From contig JAMDAP010000029.1 in assembly GCA_023484675.1 (NCBI GenBank), positions 1 through 8,452 of the forward strand: DNA of 8,452 nt, in the 5' to 3' direction. The notes under the pieces are model-generated. The model searched no databases and had not been told where the DNA came from. It saw nothing but the letters and a program-made list of their open reading frames with translations. The DNA comes from Bacillota bacterium. GTDB taxonomy: Bacteria; Bacillota_E; Symbiobacteriia; JAMDAP01. Made by a program: the position numbers and the translations under genes. Shown here piece after piece: positions 1-6,411 of this stretch. Every line of letters begins with the position of its first letter. The stretch's first letter is position 1.

Positions 1-623
1 CGCCGCAGGGAGCGGCGGACGTCCTTTTGCCCCTGCCGGGGCGGCACAACGTCTCCAACGCCCTGGCGGCGGCGGCGGTGGGATTCGCCTGGGGTCTCAC
101 GCCTGGGCAAATTGCAGCCGGGCTGGCCGCAGCCCGTATCTCGGACAAGCGCCTGCACGTTATCCATGCAGGACCCGTGACCATCCTGGACGATACCTAC
201 AACGCCAGCCCGGTGTCGACCAAGGCCGCCCTGGAAGTGCTGGCCGGCCTGAGCGCGTCCCGGACGGTGGCGGTGCTCGGCAATATGCTGGAACTGGGCG
301 AGTACGCGCCTGAAGGGCACCGCGAGGTGGGCCGGGCGGCAGCCCGCCTGGGGGCGGACCTGCTCATCTGCGTCGGCGACCTGGCAGCGGAGATCGCTGT
401 TGGTGCGCGTGAAGCGGGCCTGGGCGAGCGGGTGCGCCACGTGGCGGAGCGGCAGGCGGCGGTGCCGTTGATGCTGGAACTCGTCCGGCCGGGCGACGCC
501 GTGCTGGTAAAGGGGTCCCGGGGCATGGCCATGGAAGTGTTGGTAGAGGCCTTGCAGCAGCGGTTTGGCGGTGGCGCCGGGCCGGGCCGGCCGTCAGGCC
601 TGGGGGAGGGAAGCGGCAAGTGA
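1..623 (+). CDS. murF: MurF, UDP-MurNAc-tripeptide--D-Ala-D-Ala ligase (3' part)
   Basis: This is the C-terminal part of the cytoplasmic ATP-dependent ligase that adds D-Ala-D-Ala to UDP-MurNAc-tripeptide. The gene is cut by the window edge. The frame is open from base 3 and about 206 residues are visible of a usual 450-470. The visible part opens inside the Mur ligase central domain with PGRHNVSNALAAA (about 36-74). It continues with the C-terminal domain motif DDTYNASPVS (189-218), then VLGNMLELG, where many family members have VLGDM, and ends with VLVKGSRGMAMEVLVEAL. DDTYNASP together with KGSRGM separates MurF from the sister ligases MurC, MurD and MurE. The last 18 or so residues are a Gly/Pro-rich tail whose codons carry the GGGGGAGGG ribosome site of mraY. 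The stop overlaps the mraY GTG start by four bases (GTGA), so translation is probably coupled. The true start lies outside the window. Confidence 0.96.
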   Translation, partial: PQGAADVLLPLPGRHNVSNALAAAAVGFAWGLTPGQIAAGLAAARISDKRLHVIHAGPVTILDDTYNASPVSTKAALEVLAGLSASRTVAVLGNMLELGEYAPEGHREVGRAAARLGADLLICVGDLAAEIAVGAREAGLGERVRHVAERQAAVPLMLELVRPGDAVLVKGSRGMAMEVLVEALQQRFGGGAGPGRPSGLGEGSGK

Positions 624-1606
624 CGCTTGGGTTGATGGCGGCGAGCTTTCTGACCTCCCTGGTGGTGACCATGCTGCTTGGGCCCGTGGTCATCCCGGTG
701 TTGCGCCGGCTGAAGTATGGGCAGATCATTCGGAATGAGGGGCCGGCTGCGCACCGGAAGAAGCAAGGCACCCCCACCATGGGCGGGCTGATGTTCATGA
801 CCGGCACGGTGGTGGCGGTGCTGCTGGCGCCGCTTATCTCCGGGTCCGGCAGGGGCCTCTGGGACTGGGAGCTCTTGCTGGCCGTACTGATGATGCTGGG
901 AGTCGGCCTAATCGGCTTTGCCGACGACTACATTAAGGTAGTGCTGAAGCGCTCCCTGGGCTTGCGGGCGCGGGAAAAGCTGGTGGCGCAAGTCTTGCTG
1001 GCCCTGGTGCTGGGCCTATTCGCCTATGCCCGGGGCAGTCTGGTGCGGGTGCCCTTCACCGGCTGGGTCTTCGACCTGCACGCCTTCTACCCGGCTTTCG
1101 TCGTCCTTGTGGTGCTGAGCGCCTCCAACGCCGTCAATCTCACCGACGGGCTGGATGGCCTCTGTGCCGGGTCCTCCCTGCTGTCGCTCTTAGCCTATGC
1201 CGGGGTGGCCTATCTCCTGGGGCATCAGTCGCTGGTGCTGTTCGCCCTGGCCCTGGCCGGCGGTGCACTGGGCTTTCTGCGCTTCAACCGGCATCCGGCC
1301 CAGGTTTTCATGGGCGACACGGGGTCCATGGCCCTGGGAGGAGCCCTGGCTTCCATGGCCGTCCTGACGCGAACCGAGCTGTTGCTGCCCATCATTGGCG
1401 GCCTGTTTGTGGTCGAGACCCTGTCCGTCATCATTCAGGTCTTCTCTTTCCGCCTGTTCGGCCGCAGGGTTTTTCGCATGAGTCCCCTGCACCATCACTT
1501 TGAATTGGCAGGTTGGCCCGAAGAGAAGGTGGTTCGCCGCTTCTGGCTGACCGCCGCCATCTTTTCGGCCATTGGCATCTGGGCCCTGGGAGGGATGGGT
1601 CGGTGA
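620..1606 (+). CDS. mraY: MraY, phospho-MurNAc-pentapeptide transferase
   Basis: This integral membrane enzyme transfers phospho-MurNAc-pentapeptide from UDP to undecaprenyl phosphate, giving lipid I on the inner face of the membrane. At 328 residues it has the normal family length, with about ten hydrophobic segments across the whole protein. Visible motifs are HRKKQGTPTMGG (45-56), the Asp pair in GFADDYIKV (D102, D103), NAVNLTDGLDGL (170-181, D176), MGDTGSMALGG (D233, matching the Mg-binding Asp of the family) and the cytoplasmic PLHHHFE loop (His 291-293). The GTG at 620 is chosen because it gives full length, overlaps the murF stop as GTGA, and has a G-rich ribosome site GGGGGAGGG at 602-610. 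An ATG at 635 is a less likely alternative. The gene ends in another GTGA overlap, this time with ftsW. No key residue is missing. Confidence 0.98.
   Translation: MTLGLMAASFLTSLVVTMLLGPVVIPVLRRLKYGQIIRNEGPAAHRKKQGTPTMGGLMFMTGTVVAVLLAPLISGSGRGLWDWELLLAVLMMLGVGLIGFADDYIKVVLKRSLGLRAREKLVAQVLLALVLGLFAYARGSLVRVPFTGWVFDLHAFYPAFVVLVVLSASNAVNLTDGLDGLCAGSSLLSLLAYAGVAYLLGHQSLVLFALALAGGALGFLRFNRHPAQVFMGDTGSMALGGALASMAVLTRTELLLPIIGGLFVVETLSVIIQVFSFRLFGRRVFRMSPLHHHFELAGWPEEKVVRRFWLTAAIFSAIGIWALGGMGR
1588..1594 (+). promoter_or_regulatory. Ribosome binding site that sets the ftsW start
   Basis: GGGAGGG lies eight bases before the GTG at 1603, inside the last codons of mraY. With the GTGA stop/start overlap it supports a coupled start at 1603 rather than the longer open frame from 1513. 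Confidence 0.75.
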
Positions 1607-2697
1607 AGCGGCACGCGCCGGACTACGTGATCCTGCTGGTGGCCCTTACCCTGGCCGGGATCGGCGTGGTCATGGTGTTCTCCTCCAGCTCTGTCATGGC
1701 CGGCCTGCGCTATAACAACCCGTATTACTATCTGCAGCGCCAGGCCCTGTGGATGGCCTTGGGCACGCTGGCCATGGTGGCGACCATGAACTTCGACTAC
1801 CGCCGCTACCGGAGTGTGGCCAAAGCCGGTTTCTTCATCAATCTCTTGCTGCTGGCCCTGGTGCTGATCCCTGGCATCGGCATGGCGCGCCTGGGGGCCC
1901 GGCGCTGGATCGGCTTCGGCCCCATGCAGTTTCAGCCGTCCGAGCTGATGAAGATTGCCTTTGTTGTCTATCTGGCCTATACCCTGTCCAAGGATCGGGC
2001 CAAGCTGCGCGACTTCTGGCGCGATCTGATGCCGAGGCTGGTGCTGCTCGGCCTGGTTTTTGGGCTGATCATGCTGGAGCCGGACATGGGCACCTCCCTG
2101 GCCACGGCCGGGACGGTGGTGGTGATGCTGTTCGCCGCCGGGGCGCGGCTCGGTCACCTGATGACCCTGGCCGCGGCCGCCGTGCCGATGCTCCTGGGCC
2201 TGATCTGGGTGGCGCCCTACCGGTTACGGCGCTTCCTTTCCTTCCTTGACCCCAAGGCCGATCCCCAGGGCAGCGGCTACCACGTCATCCAGGCCTTGTA
2301 CGCCTTCGGTTCCGGCGGGCTCTTCGGCGTCGGCCTGGGCGCCGGCAAGCTAAAGTTCGGCTACCTGCCGGAAAACCACACCGACTCCATCTTTGCCATG
2401 ATTGGCGAAGAACTGGGCTTTCTGGGCGCGGTGGTGGTCATCATCCTGTTCTTCCTGCTGGCCTGGCGGGGATTGCAGGTGGCCACCCACGCGCCTGACG
2501 CGTTCGGCTCCCTGCTGGCGGTGGGCCTCACCGCCACCGTGGTGGTGCAGGCCTTCCTCAACATCGCTGTGATCAGCGCCAGCATTCCGTTTACCGGCAT
2601 CCCCCTGCCCCTTGTCAGCTACGGCGGCACCAACCTGCTCATCACCATGGCCGGGGTGGGTATTCTGCTCAACGTATCACGCTACACCACCCACTGA
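1603..2697 (+). CDS. ftsW: FtsW/SpoVE-type SEDS peptidoglycan polymerase
   Basis: This is a SEDS-family membrane glycosyltransferase that polymerises lipid II, normally together with a class B penicillin-binding protein at the septum. It is a 364-residue, mostly hydrophobic protein with about ten membrane segments. Family marks are GARRWIGFGPMQFQPSELMK (98-117), LEPDMGTS (158-165), YLPENHTDSIFAMIGEELG (254-272), and GIPLPLVSYGGTNLL (332-346). D261 in the HTDSIFA motif aligns with the essential Asp297 of E. coli FtsW. The frame is open upstream to 1513, but that extension is the mraY tail read in another frame. The GTG at 1603 is preferred: it overlaps the mraY stop (GTGA), has GGGAGGG at 1588-1594, and the first hydrophobic segment then begins about ten residues in. 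A sporulation SpoVE role cannot be told apart from FtsW by sequence alone; the dcw location favours division. RodA is less likely in this context. Confidence 0.95.
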   Translation: MKRHAPDYVILLVALTLAGIGVVMVFSSSSVMAGLRYNNPYYYLQRQALWMALGTLAMVATMNFDYRRYRSVAKAGFFINLLLLALVLIPGIGMARLGARRWIGFGPMQFQPSELMKIAFVVYLAYTLSKDRAKLRDFWRDLMPRLVLLGLVFGLIMLEPDMGTSLATAGTVVVMLFAAGARLGHLMTLAAAAVPMLLGLIWVAPYRLRRFLSFLDPKADPQGSGYHVIQALYAFGSGGLFGVGLGAGKLKFGYLPENHTDSIFAMIGEELGFLGAVVVIILFFLLAWRGLQVATHAPDAFGSLLAVGLTATVVVQAFLNIAVISASIPFTGIPLPLVSYGGTNLLITMAGVGILLNVSRYTTH

Positions 2698-2714
2698 GGG
2701 CCGGCGGCCGGCCC
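2698..2714 (+). repeat. Perfect GC hairpin immediately after the ftsW stop
   Basis: A 7-bp all-G/C inverted repeat (GGGCCGG / CCGGCCC) around a CGG loop begins at the base after the ftsW stop codon. No T-run follows, so it is not a canonical intrinsic terminator. It could act as an mRNA 3'-end stabiliser or processing structure, or affect how much transcription continues into murG. It could also be chance in very GC-rich spacer DNA. The rest of the 2698-2795 gap is GC-rich and shows no gene or clear promoter. Confidence 0.4.
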
Positions 2715-2784
2715 GAGCCAAGATGCGAGGCCCGCGCCGGCCAAGCCGCGCCGCCGACGGCCCCCGCCCCGATGAAGCCCCAAC

Positions 2785-2792
2785 AGGAGAGG
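2785..2792 (+). promoter_or_regulatory. Ribosome binding site that sets the murG start
   Basis: AGGAGAGG lies just before the ATG at 2796; the AGGAG core is six bases away. It favours 2796 over the in-frame ATG at 2772, which has only C-rich sequence in front of it. The start at 2796 puts the Gly-rich loop about ten residues in, as is normal for MurG. Confidence 0.85.
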
Positions 2793-2795
2793 ACC

Positions 2796-3932
2796 ATGAA
2801 GAGCTTGCGCATTGCCATCACCGGTGGCGGCACCGGAGGCCACATCTATCCCGCCCTGACCATCGCCCGCACCCTGCAGGCCCTGGAACCGGCCACCGAG
2901 ATCCTGTACATCGGCACGCTGGCCGGGCTGGAGGCGGACATCGTCCCGCGAACCGGCCTTCCCTTTCAGGCGGTCCATGTGGCCGGGGTCGCCGGTAAGT
3001 CGCCGGTCCAGGCCGCCGCCGGGCTGCTGCAGGCCGCCCGGGGCACGACCGAGTCCCTGGCCTTGCTGCGCCGCTGGCGCCCGGACGTGGTGGTGGGCAC
3101 CGGCGGCTACGTCTCCGGCCCCGTGGTGCTGGCCGGGCGCCTGGTGGGGGCCCGGGTGGCCATTCAAGAGCAGAACGTCATTCCCGGTGTGACCATCCGG
3201 CTCCTGGCCCGGGTGGCCCACCGTGTCTTTTTGCCGAGCCCGGCGGCGCGGCCCTACTTTCCGTCCGGAGACAAGTATCAGGTGACCGGCAATCCGGTTC
3301 GGCCCGAGATTGTCCGGACCGACCGGAGGGAAGCGCGTCGCCGCCTGGGTGTGCCGGAGGGTAGCCGGCTCCTGTACGTCTTTGGCGGCAGTCGCGGCGC
3401 CCAGGCCATCCACCGGGCATTGGTGCCCCGCCTGGGGTTCTTGCTGCAGCGCCCTGATCTGATGGTGCTCTATGTCGCCGGCAAGGCCGCCTTTGATCAG
3501 GTCGCCGGGGAACTGGGTCAGCAGGGAATAGACCTGGAAATCCCCGGAAAGATTATGGTTAAGCCCTACCTCTACGAGGCCGCCGATGCCCTGGCCGCCG
3601 CCGACCTGGCTCTGGTCCGGGCCGGAGCCATGACCATGGCCGAGGTGGCGGTGAGGGGCCTGCCGGCGGTGATCATCCCCTTTCCCCATGCCATCTACGA
3701 CCACCAGGAGCGCAACGCCCGCGTGCCGGAACAGCAGGGCGCGGCGGTGGTGATCCGGGAGAAGGAGTTGACGCCGGAGGGTCTGGAGAAGAGCCTGACG
3801 GATCTGCTCGATCACCCCGACCGGCTGGCGCAGATGTCGGCGCGGATGCGGGAGCTGGGCCGTCCGGAAGCGGCGGAGCGCATCGCTCGGGCCGTGTTGG
3901 CCCTGGCCAGGCCCCGTCGCCCGGGCCGCTGA
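2796..3932 (+). CDS. murG: MurG, lipid II-forming GlcNAc transferase
   Basis: MurG is a peripheral inner-membrane GT-B glycosyltransferase (family GT28). It moves GlcNAc from UDP-GlcNAc to lipid I, making lipid II, the substrate of FtsW. The 378 residues are close to the usual 350-370. The N-domain has the Gly-rich loop TGGGTGGHIYPA (9-20, with His16) and EQNVIPG (125-131). GNPVRPE (165-171) follows in the linker region. The C-domain has the second loop FGGSRGAQ (196-203) and the UDP-GlcNAc site RAGAMTMAEVAVRGLPAV (275-292, Glu283), then PFPHAIYDHQERNA (295-308, with HQ at 303-304). All key residues are present. The start is set by the ribosome site at 2785-2792. Unlike its upstream neighbours it is separated from ftsW by 98 bases, so it is not coupled to ftsW by overlap. 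Confidence 0.98.
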   Translation: MKSLRIAITGGGTGGHIYPALTIARTLQALEPATEILYIGTLAGLEADIVPRTGLPFQAVHVAGVAGKSPVQAAAGLLQAARGTTESLALLRRWRPDVVVGTGGYVSGPVVLAGRLVGARVAIQEQNVIPGVTIRLLARVAHRVFLPSPAARPYFPSGDKYQVTGNPVRPEIVRTDRREARRRLGVPEGSRLLYVFGGSRGAQAIHRALVPRLGFLLQRPDLMVLYVAGKAAFDQVAGELGQQGIDLEIPGKIMVKPYLYEAADALAAADLALVRAGAMTMAEVAVRGLPAVIIPFPHAIYDHQERNARVPEQQGAAVVIREKELTPEGLEKSLTDLLDHPDRLAQMSARMRELGRPEAAERIARAVLALARPRRPGR

Positions 3933-3952
3933 GGGCGATTGAGGGCCGCTGA
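3923..3952 (+). repeat. Three 10-bp near-repeats across the murG stop
   Basis: GGGCCGCTGA at 3923-3932 (containing the murG stop) is followed by GGGCGATTGA (3933-3942) and then by an exact copy of GGGCCGCTGA (3943-3952). Each 10-bp unit ends in TGA. The array is too short and too local to be CRISPR. It is probably a small slippage duplication in the murG-murC spacer, with no function evident. Confidence 0.5.
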
Positions 3953-3993
3953 AGGCACGGAGGGCTGGGAGAACTGCGATTCACATGGCAGCG

Positions 3994-4001
3994 AAGAGGG
4001 G
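3994..4001 (+). promoter_or_regulatory. Ribosome binding site that sets the murC start
   Basis: AAGAGGGG lies seven bases before the ATG at 4009. The in-frame ATG at 3985 has only GGGAGA (3967-3972) twelve bases upstream and would add eight residues before the conserved start of the MurC fold, so 4009 is preferred. Confidence 0.65.
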
Positions 4002-4008
4002 CAACGGC

Positions 4009-5472
4009 ATGACCAGGATACACATGGTGGGAATCGGCGGCGCCGGTATGTCGGCTATCGCTCAGATCCTCTTGGCGGAGGGCGCGACGGTTTACGGCTC
4101 GGACGTAGACGCCTCGGCCACCACGGAGCGCCTGCAGCAGTGGGGCGCCCGCGTGGCCATCGGGCACCGGCCGGAGAACCTGGGGGATGCTGACCTGGTG
4201 GTGGTCTCGCGGGCCATTGCCGAGGACAACCCGGAGGTGCAGGAGGCGAGGCGCCGGGGCATCCCCCTGCTGCAACGGGGCGAGATGCTGGCGAGGCTGA
4301 TGGCCAGCCGCAAGGGGGTGGCGGTCGCCGGCACCCACGGGAAGACCACCACCACCTCCATGATCTCCCTGGTGTTGGAGCGGGGCGGGCTGGACCCGGC
4401 GGTGCTGGTGGGCGGGACGGTGCCGCACCTGGGGGGCAACGCCCGGCCCGGCAAGGGAGAGTTCCTGGTGGCCGAGGCCGACGAGAGCGACGGCTCCTTC
4501 CTGCTCCTCCATCCGTATATTGCCGTCGTCACCAACATTGAGGCCGACCACCTGGACCACTGGGGCGACCTGGAGCACATCGTGGAGGGTTTTGGCCGCT
4601 TCCTGGACCAGGTGACCCCAGGCGGCCTGGCGGTGGTCTGTGACGACGATCCCCTGCTGCGGCGCATGGCCGAGGAGGGGCGGCAGCGGGGCAACCAGCG
4701 TTGGATGACCTACGGCCTGGCCGGCCAGGCCGATCTCATGGGGGTCAACCCCGACCTGCGTCCCCTGGGCTCTCGCACCGAGGTGCGGCGGTCCGGCCGC
4801 TCCCTGGGCTACCTGGAGCTGTCCGTGCCCGGCCTGCACAACGTCAGCAACGCCCTGGCGGCGGTGGCCGTCGGCCTGGAGGCGGGGCTCTCCTTTAACA
4901 CCATCGCCTTGGCCCTGAGCGAGTTCCGCGGCGCGCAGCGGCGCTTCCAGGTGACCGGCGAGGCCGGCGGCGTGCGCGTGGTGGATGATTACGGCCACCA
5001 TCCATCGGAAATCAAAGTCACCCTGCGGGCGGCGCGGCGGGCGACGCCGGGGCAGGTCATCGTCTGCTTCCAGCCCCATCGCTACACCCGCACGCATTTC
5101 TTGCTGGACGAGTTCGGCCAGGCCTTCCGCGACGCCGACCACATCTTTATCACCGACATCTACGCCGCCAGCGAGAAGCCCATCCCCGGCGTCACCGGCC
5201 GTTCCGTGGCCGAGTCGGTGCGGCGCCATACCGGCCAGCAAGCCGAGTTCGTGCCGTCCCTGGCCGACCTCCCGGAGCGGGTGGCCCAGGTCGCCAGGCC
5301 CGGGGACCTGGTGCTCACCCTGGGGGCGGGTAACATCTGGACTGCAGGGGCGCATATCCTGGAGCGCCTGGCTGGAGCGGCCGGTGCCTCCGGCGGCTCC
5401 CCCGCCGGCCGGCCTGACGGGGCCGCGACGCCTGGAAGGGAGGGGGCCGGATGGCCGAGTCACCAGCGGTAG
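4009..5472 (+). CDS. murC: MurC, UDP-MurNAc--L-alanine ligase
   Basis: MurC is a cytoplasmic ATP-dependent Mur ligase that joins the first residue, L-Ala, to UDP-MurNAc. From the ATG at 4009 it is 487 residues. The N-terminal UDP-binding domain begins with HMVGIGGAGMSAIA (5-18) and has VVSRAIAEDNPE (65-76), where many homologues read SSAI. The central ATPase domain has the P-loop AGTHGKTTTTSM (107-118), AEADESDGSF (155-164) and TNIEADHLDHWG (175-186), then LHNVSNALAA (276-285). The C-terminal domain has DDYGHHPSEI (326-335), QPHRYTRT (355-362), TDIYAASEKPIPG (382-394) and LTLGAGNIW (436-444). MurC usually ends near residue 455-465. Here a Gly/Ala/Pro-rich tail of about 30 residues follows, and its codons contain the murB ribosome site and overlap murB by 22 bases. 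An alternative start is 3985. Confidence 0.97.
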   Translation: MTRIHMVGIGGAGMSAIAQILLAEGATVYGSDVDASATTERLQQWGARVAIGHRPENLGDADLVVVSRAIAEDNPEVQEARRRGIPLLQRGEMLARLMASRKGVAVAGTHGKTTTTSMISLVLERGGLDPAVLVGGTVPHLGGNARPGKGEFLVAEADESDGSFLLLHPYIAVVTNIEADHLDHWGDLEHIVEGFGRFLDQVTPGGLAVVCDDDPLLRRMAEEGRQRGNQRWMTYGLAGQADLMGVNPDLRPLGSRTEVRRSGRSLGYLELSVPGLHNVSNALAAVAVGLEAGLSFNTIALALSEFRGAQRRFQVTGEAGGVRVVDDYGHHPSEIKVTLRAARRATPGQVIVCFQPHRYTRTHFLLDEFGQAFRDADHIFITDIYAASEKPIPGVTGRSVAESVRRHTGQQAEFVPSLADLPERVAQVARPGDLVLTLGAGNIWTAGAHILERLAGAAGASGGSPAGRPDGAATPGREGAGWPSHQR

Positions 5473-6374
5473 ACACCTTGCGTAGTATGCTGCAGAGCCC
5501 GGTGACGGCTGAGGAGCCGCTCGCGCGCCACACCTCCTTTCGCATCGGGGGGCCGGCGGACCTGTTCGTCCTGGTGCAGAGCACGCGGGACCTGGGCCGG
5601 GCCCTCCGCTTTGCCTCGGAGCGAAAGCTGCCCGTGCATCTGCTCGGCGGCGGCACCAACATCCTGGCAGCGGACGAGGGGCTGCGGGGCCTGGTCTGCA
5701 AGCTGGACGGCGAGTTCAAGGAAGTGGTCTGGGAAGGGCCGCGGGTGACGGCAGGCGCCGCTGTGTCCATGGTTGGGCTGGCGCGGCGGGCCACCGACCT
5801 GGGCTTTTCCGGCCTGGAGTTCGCCACCGGCATTCCCGGAACCCTGGGCGGCGCGGTGGTGATGAACGCCGGCACCTACCTCGGCTGCCTGGCCGACGTA
5901 CTGCACCGGGTCTGGCTGATGGACGGGGACGGGCACCTGGAGGAGCGGGGCAAGGAAGCGATGGGCTTAGGCTACCGCACCAGCGTGCTGCAGCGGGAGC
6001 CGCGTTACGTCTGCAAGGTGGGAATGGAGCTTACCCCGGGGGGCGCGTCGACCCTGACAGCCACTGTGAAGGAACATCTGGAACGAAGGGCTGCCACCCA
6101 ACCCCTGTCCTACCCGAATGCCGGCAGCGTCTTCAAGAATCCGCCGGGCGACTACGCCGGCCGCTTGATCGAAGCGGTCGGGGCCAAAGGCTGGCGCCAG
6201 GGCGGGGCCATGGTCTCGCCCCTGCACGCCAACTTCATCGTCAACACCGGCAATGCCACCGCCCGCGACGTGCTCGGCCTGATGGACCGGGTCCGAACCG
6301 CCGTGCGCGAACGCTTCGGGGTGGAGCTGGAGCCGGAAATCAAGATCTGGAGCGCGGGAGGGTCCACTGCCTAG
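5451..6374 (+). CDS. murB: MurB, UDP-N-acetylenolpyruvoylglucosamine reductase
   Basis: MurB is a cytoplasmic FAD enzyme that uses NADPH to reduce the enolpyruvyl product of MurA to UDP-MurNAc. At 307 residues it fits the shorter type II enzymes common in Gram-positive lineages. FAD-binding marks are HTSFRIGGPAD (27-37), LLGGGTNILAADEG (64-77) and ATGIPGTLGGAVVMNAGTY (125-143). Catalytic marks are the Tyr-Arg pair in GYRTSVL (Y175, R176), the proton-donor Ser in AGSVFKNP (S226) and the late Glu in LEPEIKIW (E296). GGAMVSPLHANFIVNTGNAT (251-270) is the family C-terminal signature. The ATG at 5451 has GGGAGG at 5438-5443 and lies inside the end of murC, with a 22-base overlap in another frame, suggesting coupled translation. 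Nothing essential is missing. Confidence 0.98.
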   Translation: MAESPAVDTLRSMLQSPVTAEEPLARHTSFRIGGPADLFVLVQSTRDLGRALRFASERKLPVHLLGGGTNILAADEGLRGLVCKLDGEFKEVVWEGPRVTAGAAVSMVGLARRATDLGFSGLEFATGIPGTLGGAVVMNAGTYLGCLADVLHRVWLMDGDGHLEERGKEAMGLGYRTSVLQREPRYVCKVGMELTPGGASTLTATVKEHLERRAATQPLSYPNAGSVFKNPPGDYAGRLIEAVGAKGWRQGGAMVSPLHANFIVNTGNATARDVLGLMDRVRTAVRERFGVELEPEIKIWSAGGSTA

Positions 6375-6411
6375 GCGGCGGCCGCCCGTCGCCAACCGGA
6401 GGTGGGAGCAG

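Noticed and set aside
1513..1602. A longer N-terminus for FtsW
   Set aside because: These 30 codons are the mraY 3' end in another frame. They are Arg/Gly/His-rich rather than FtsW-like, and the GTG at 1603 has the ribosome site and the coupling overlap.
2682..3815. A 377-residue minus-strand open frame opposite murG
   Set aside because: It shows the same composition bias with no recognisable motif, and it lies fully over murG with all its catalytic motifs.
3923..3952. Possible CRISPR-like or regulatory tandem repeat
   Set aside because: The units are only 10 bp, contiguous and without spacers, and no cas-like gene is near.
3673..5463. A very long open frame on the minus strand (596 residues) opposite murG and murC
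   Set aside because: It is the antisense shadow of strongly conserved plus-strand genes in GC-rich DNA, where stop codons are rare. The translation is rich in Gly, Pro, His, Arg and Gln without any family motif.
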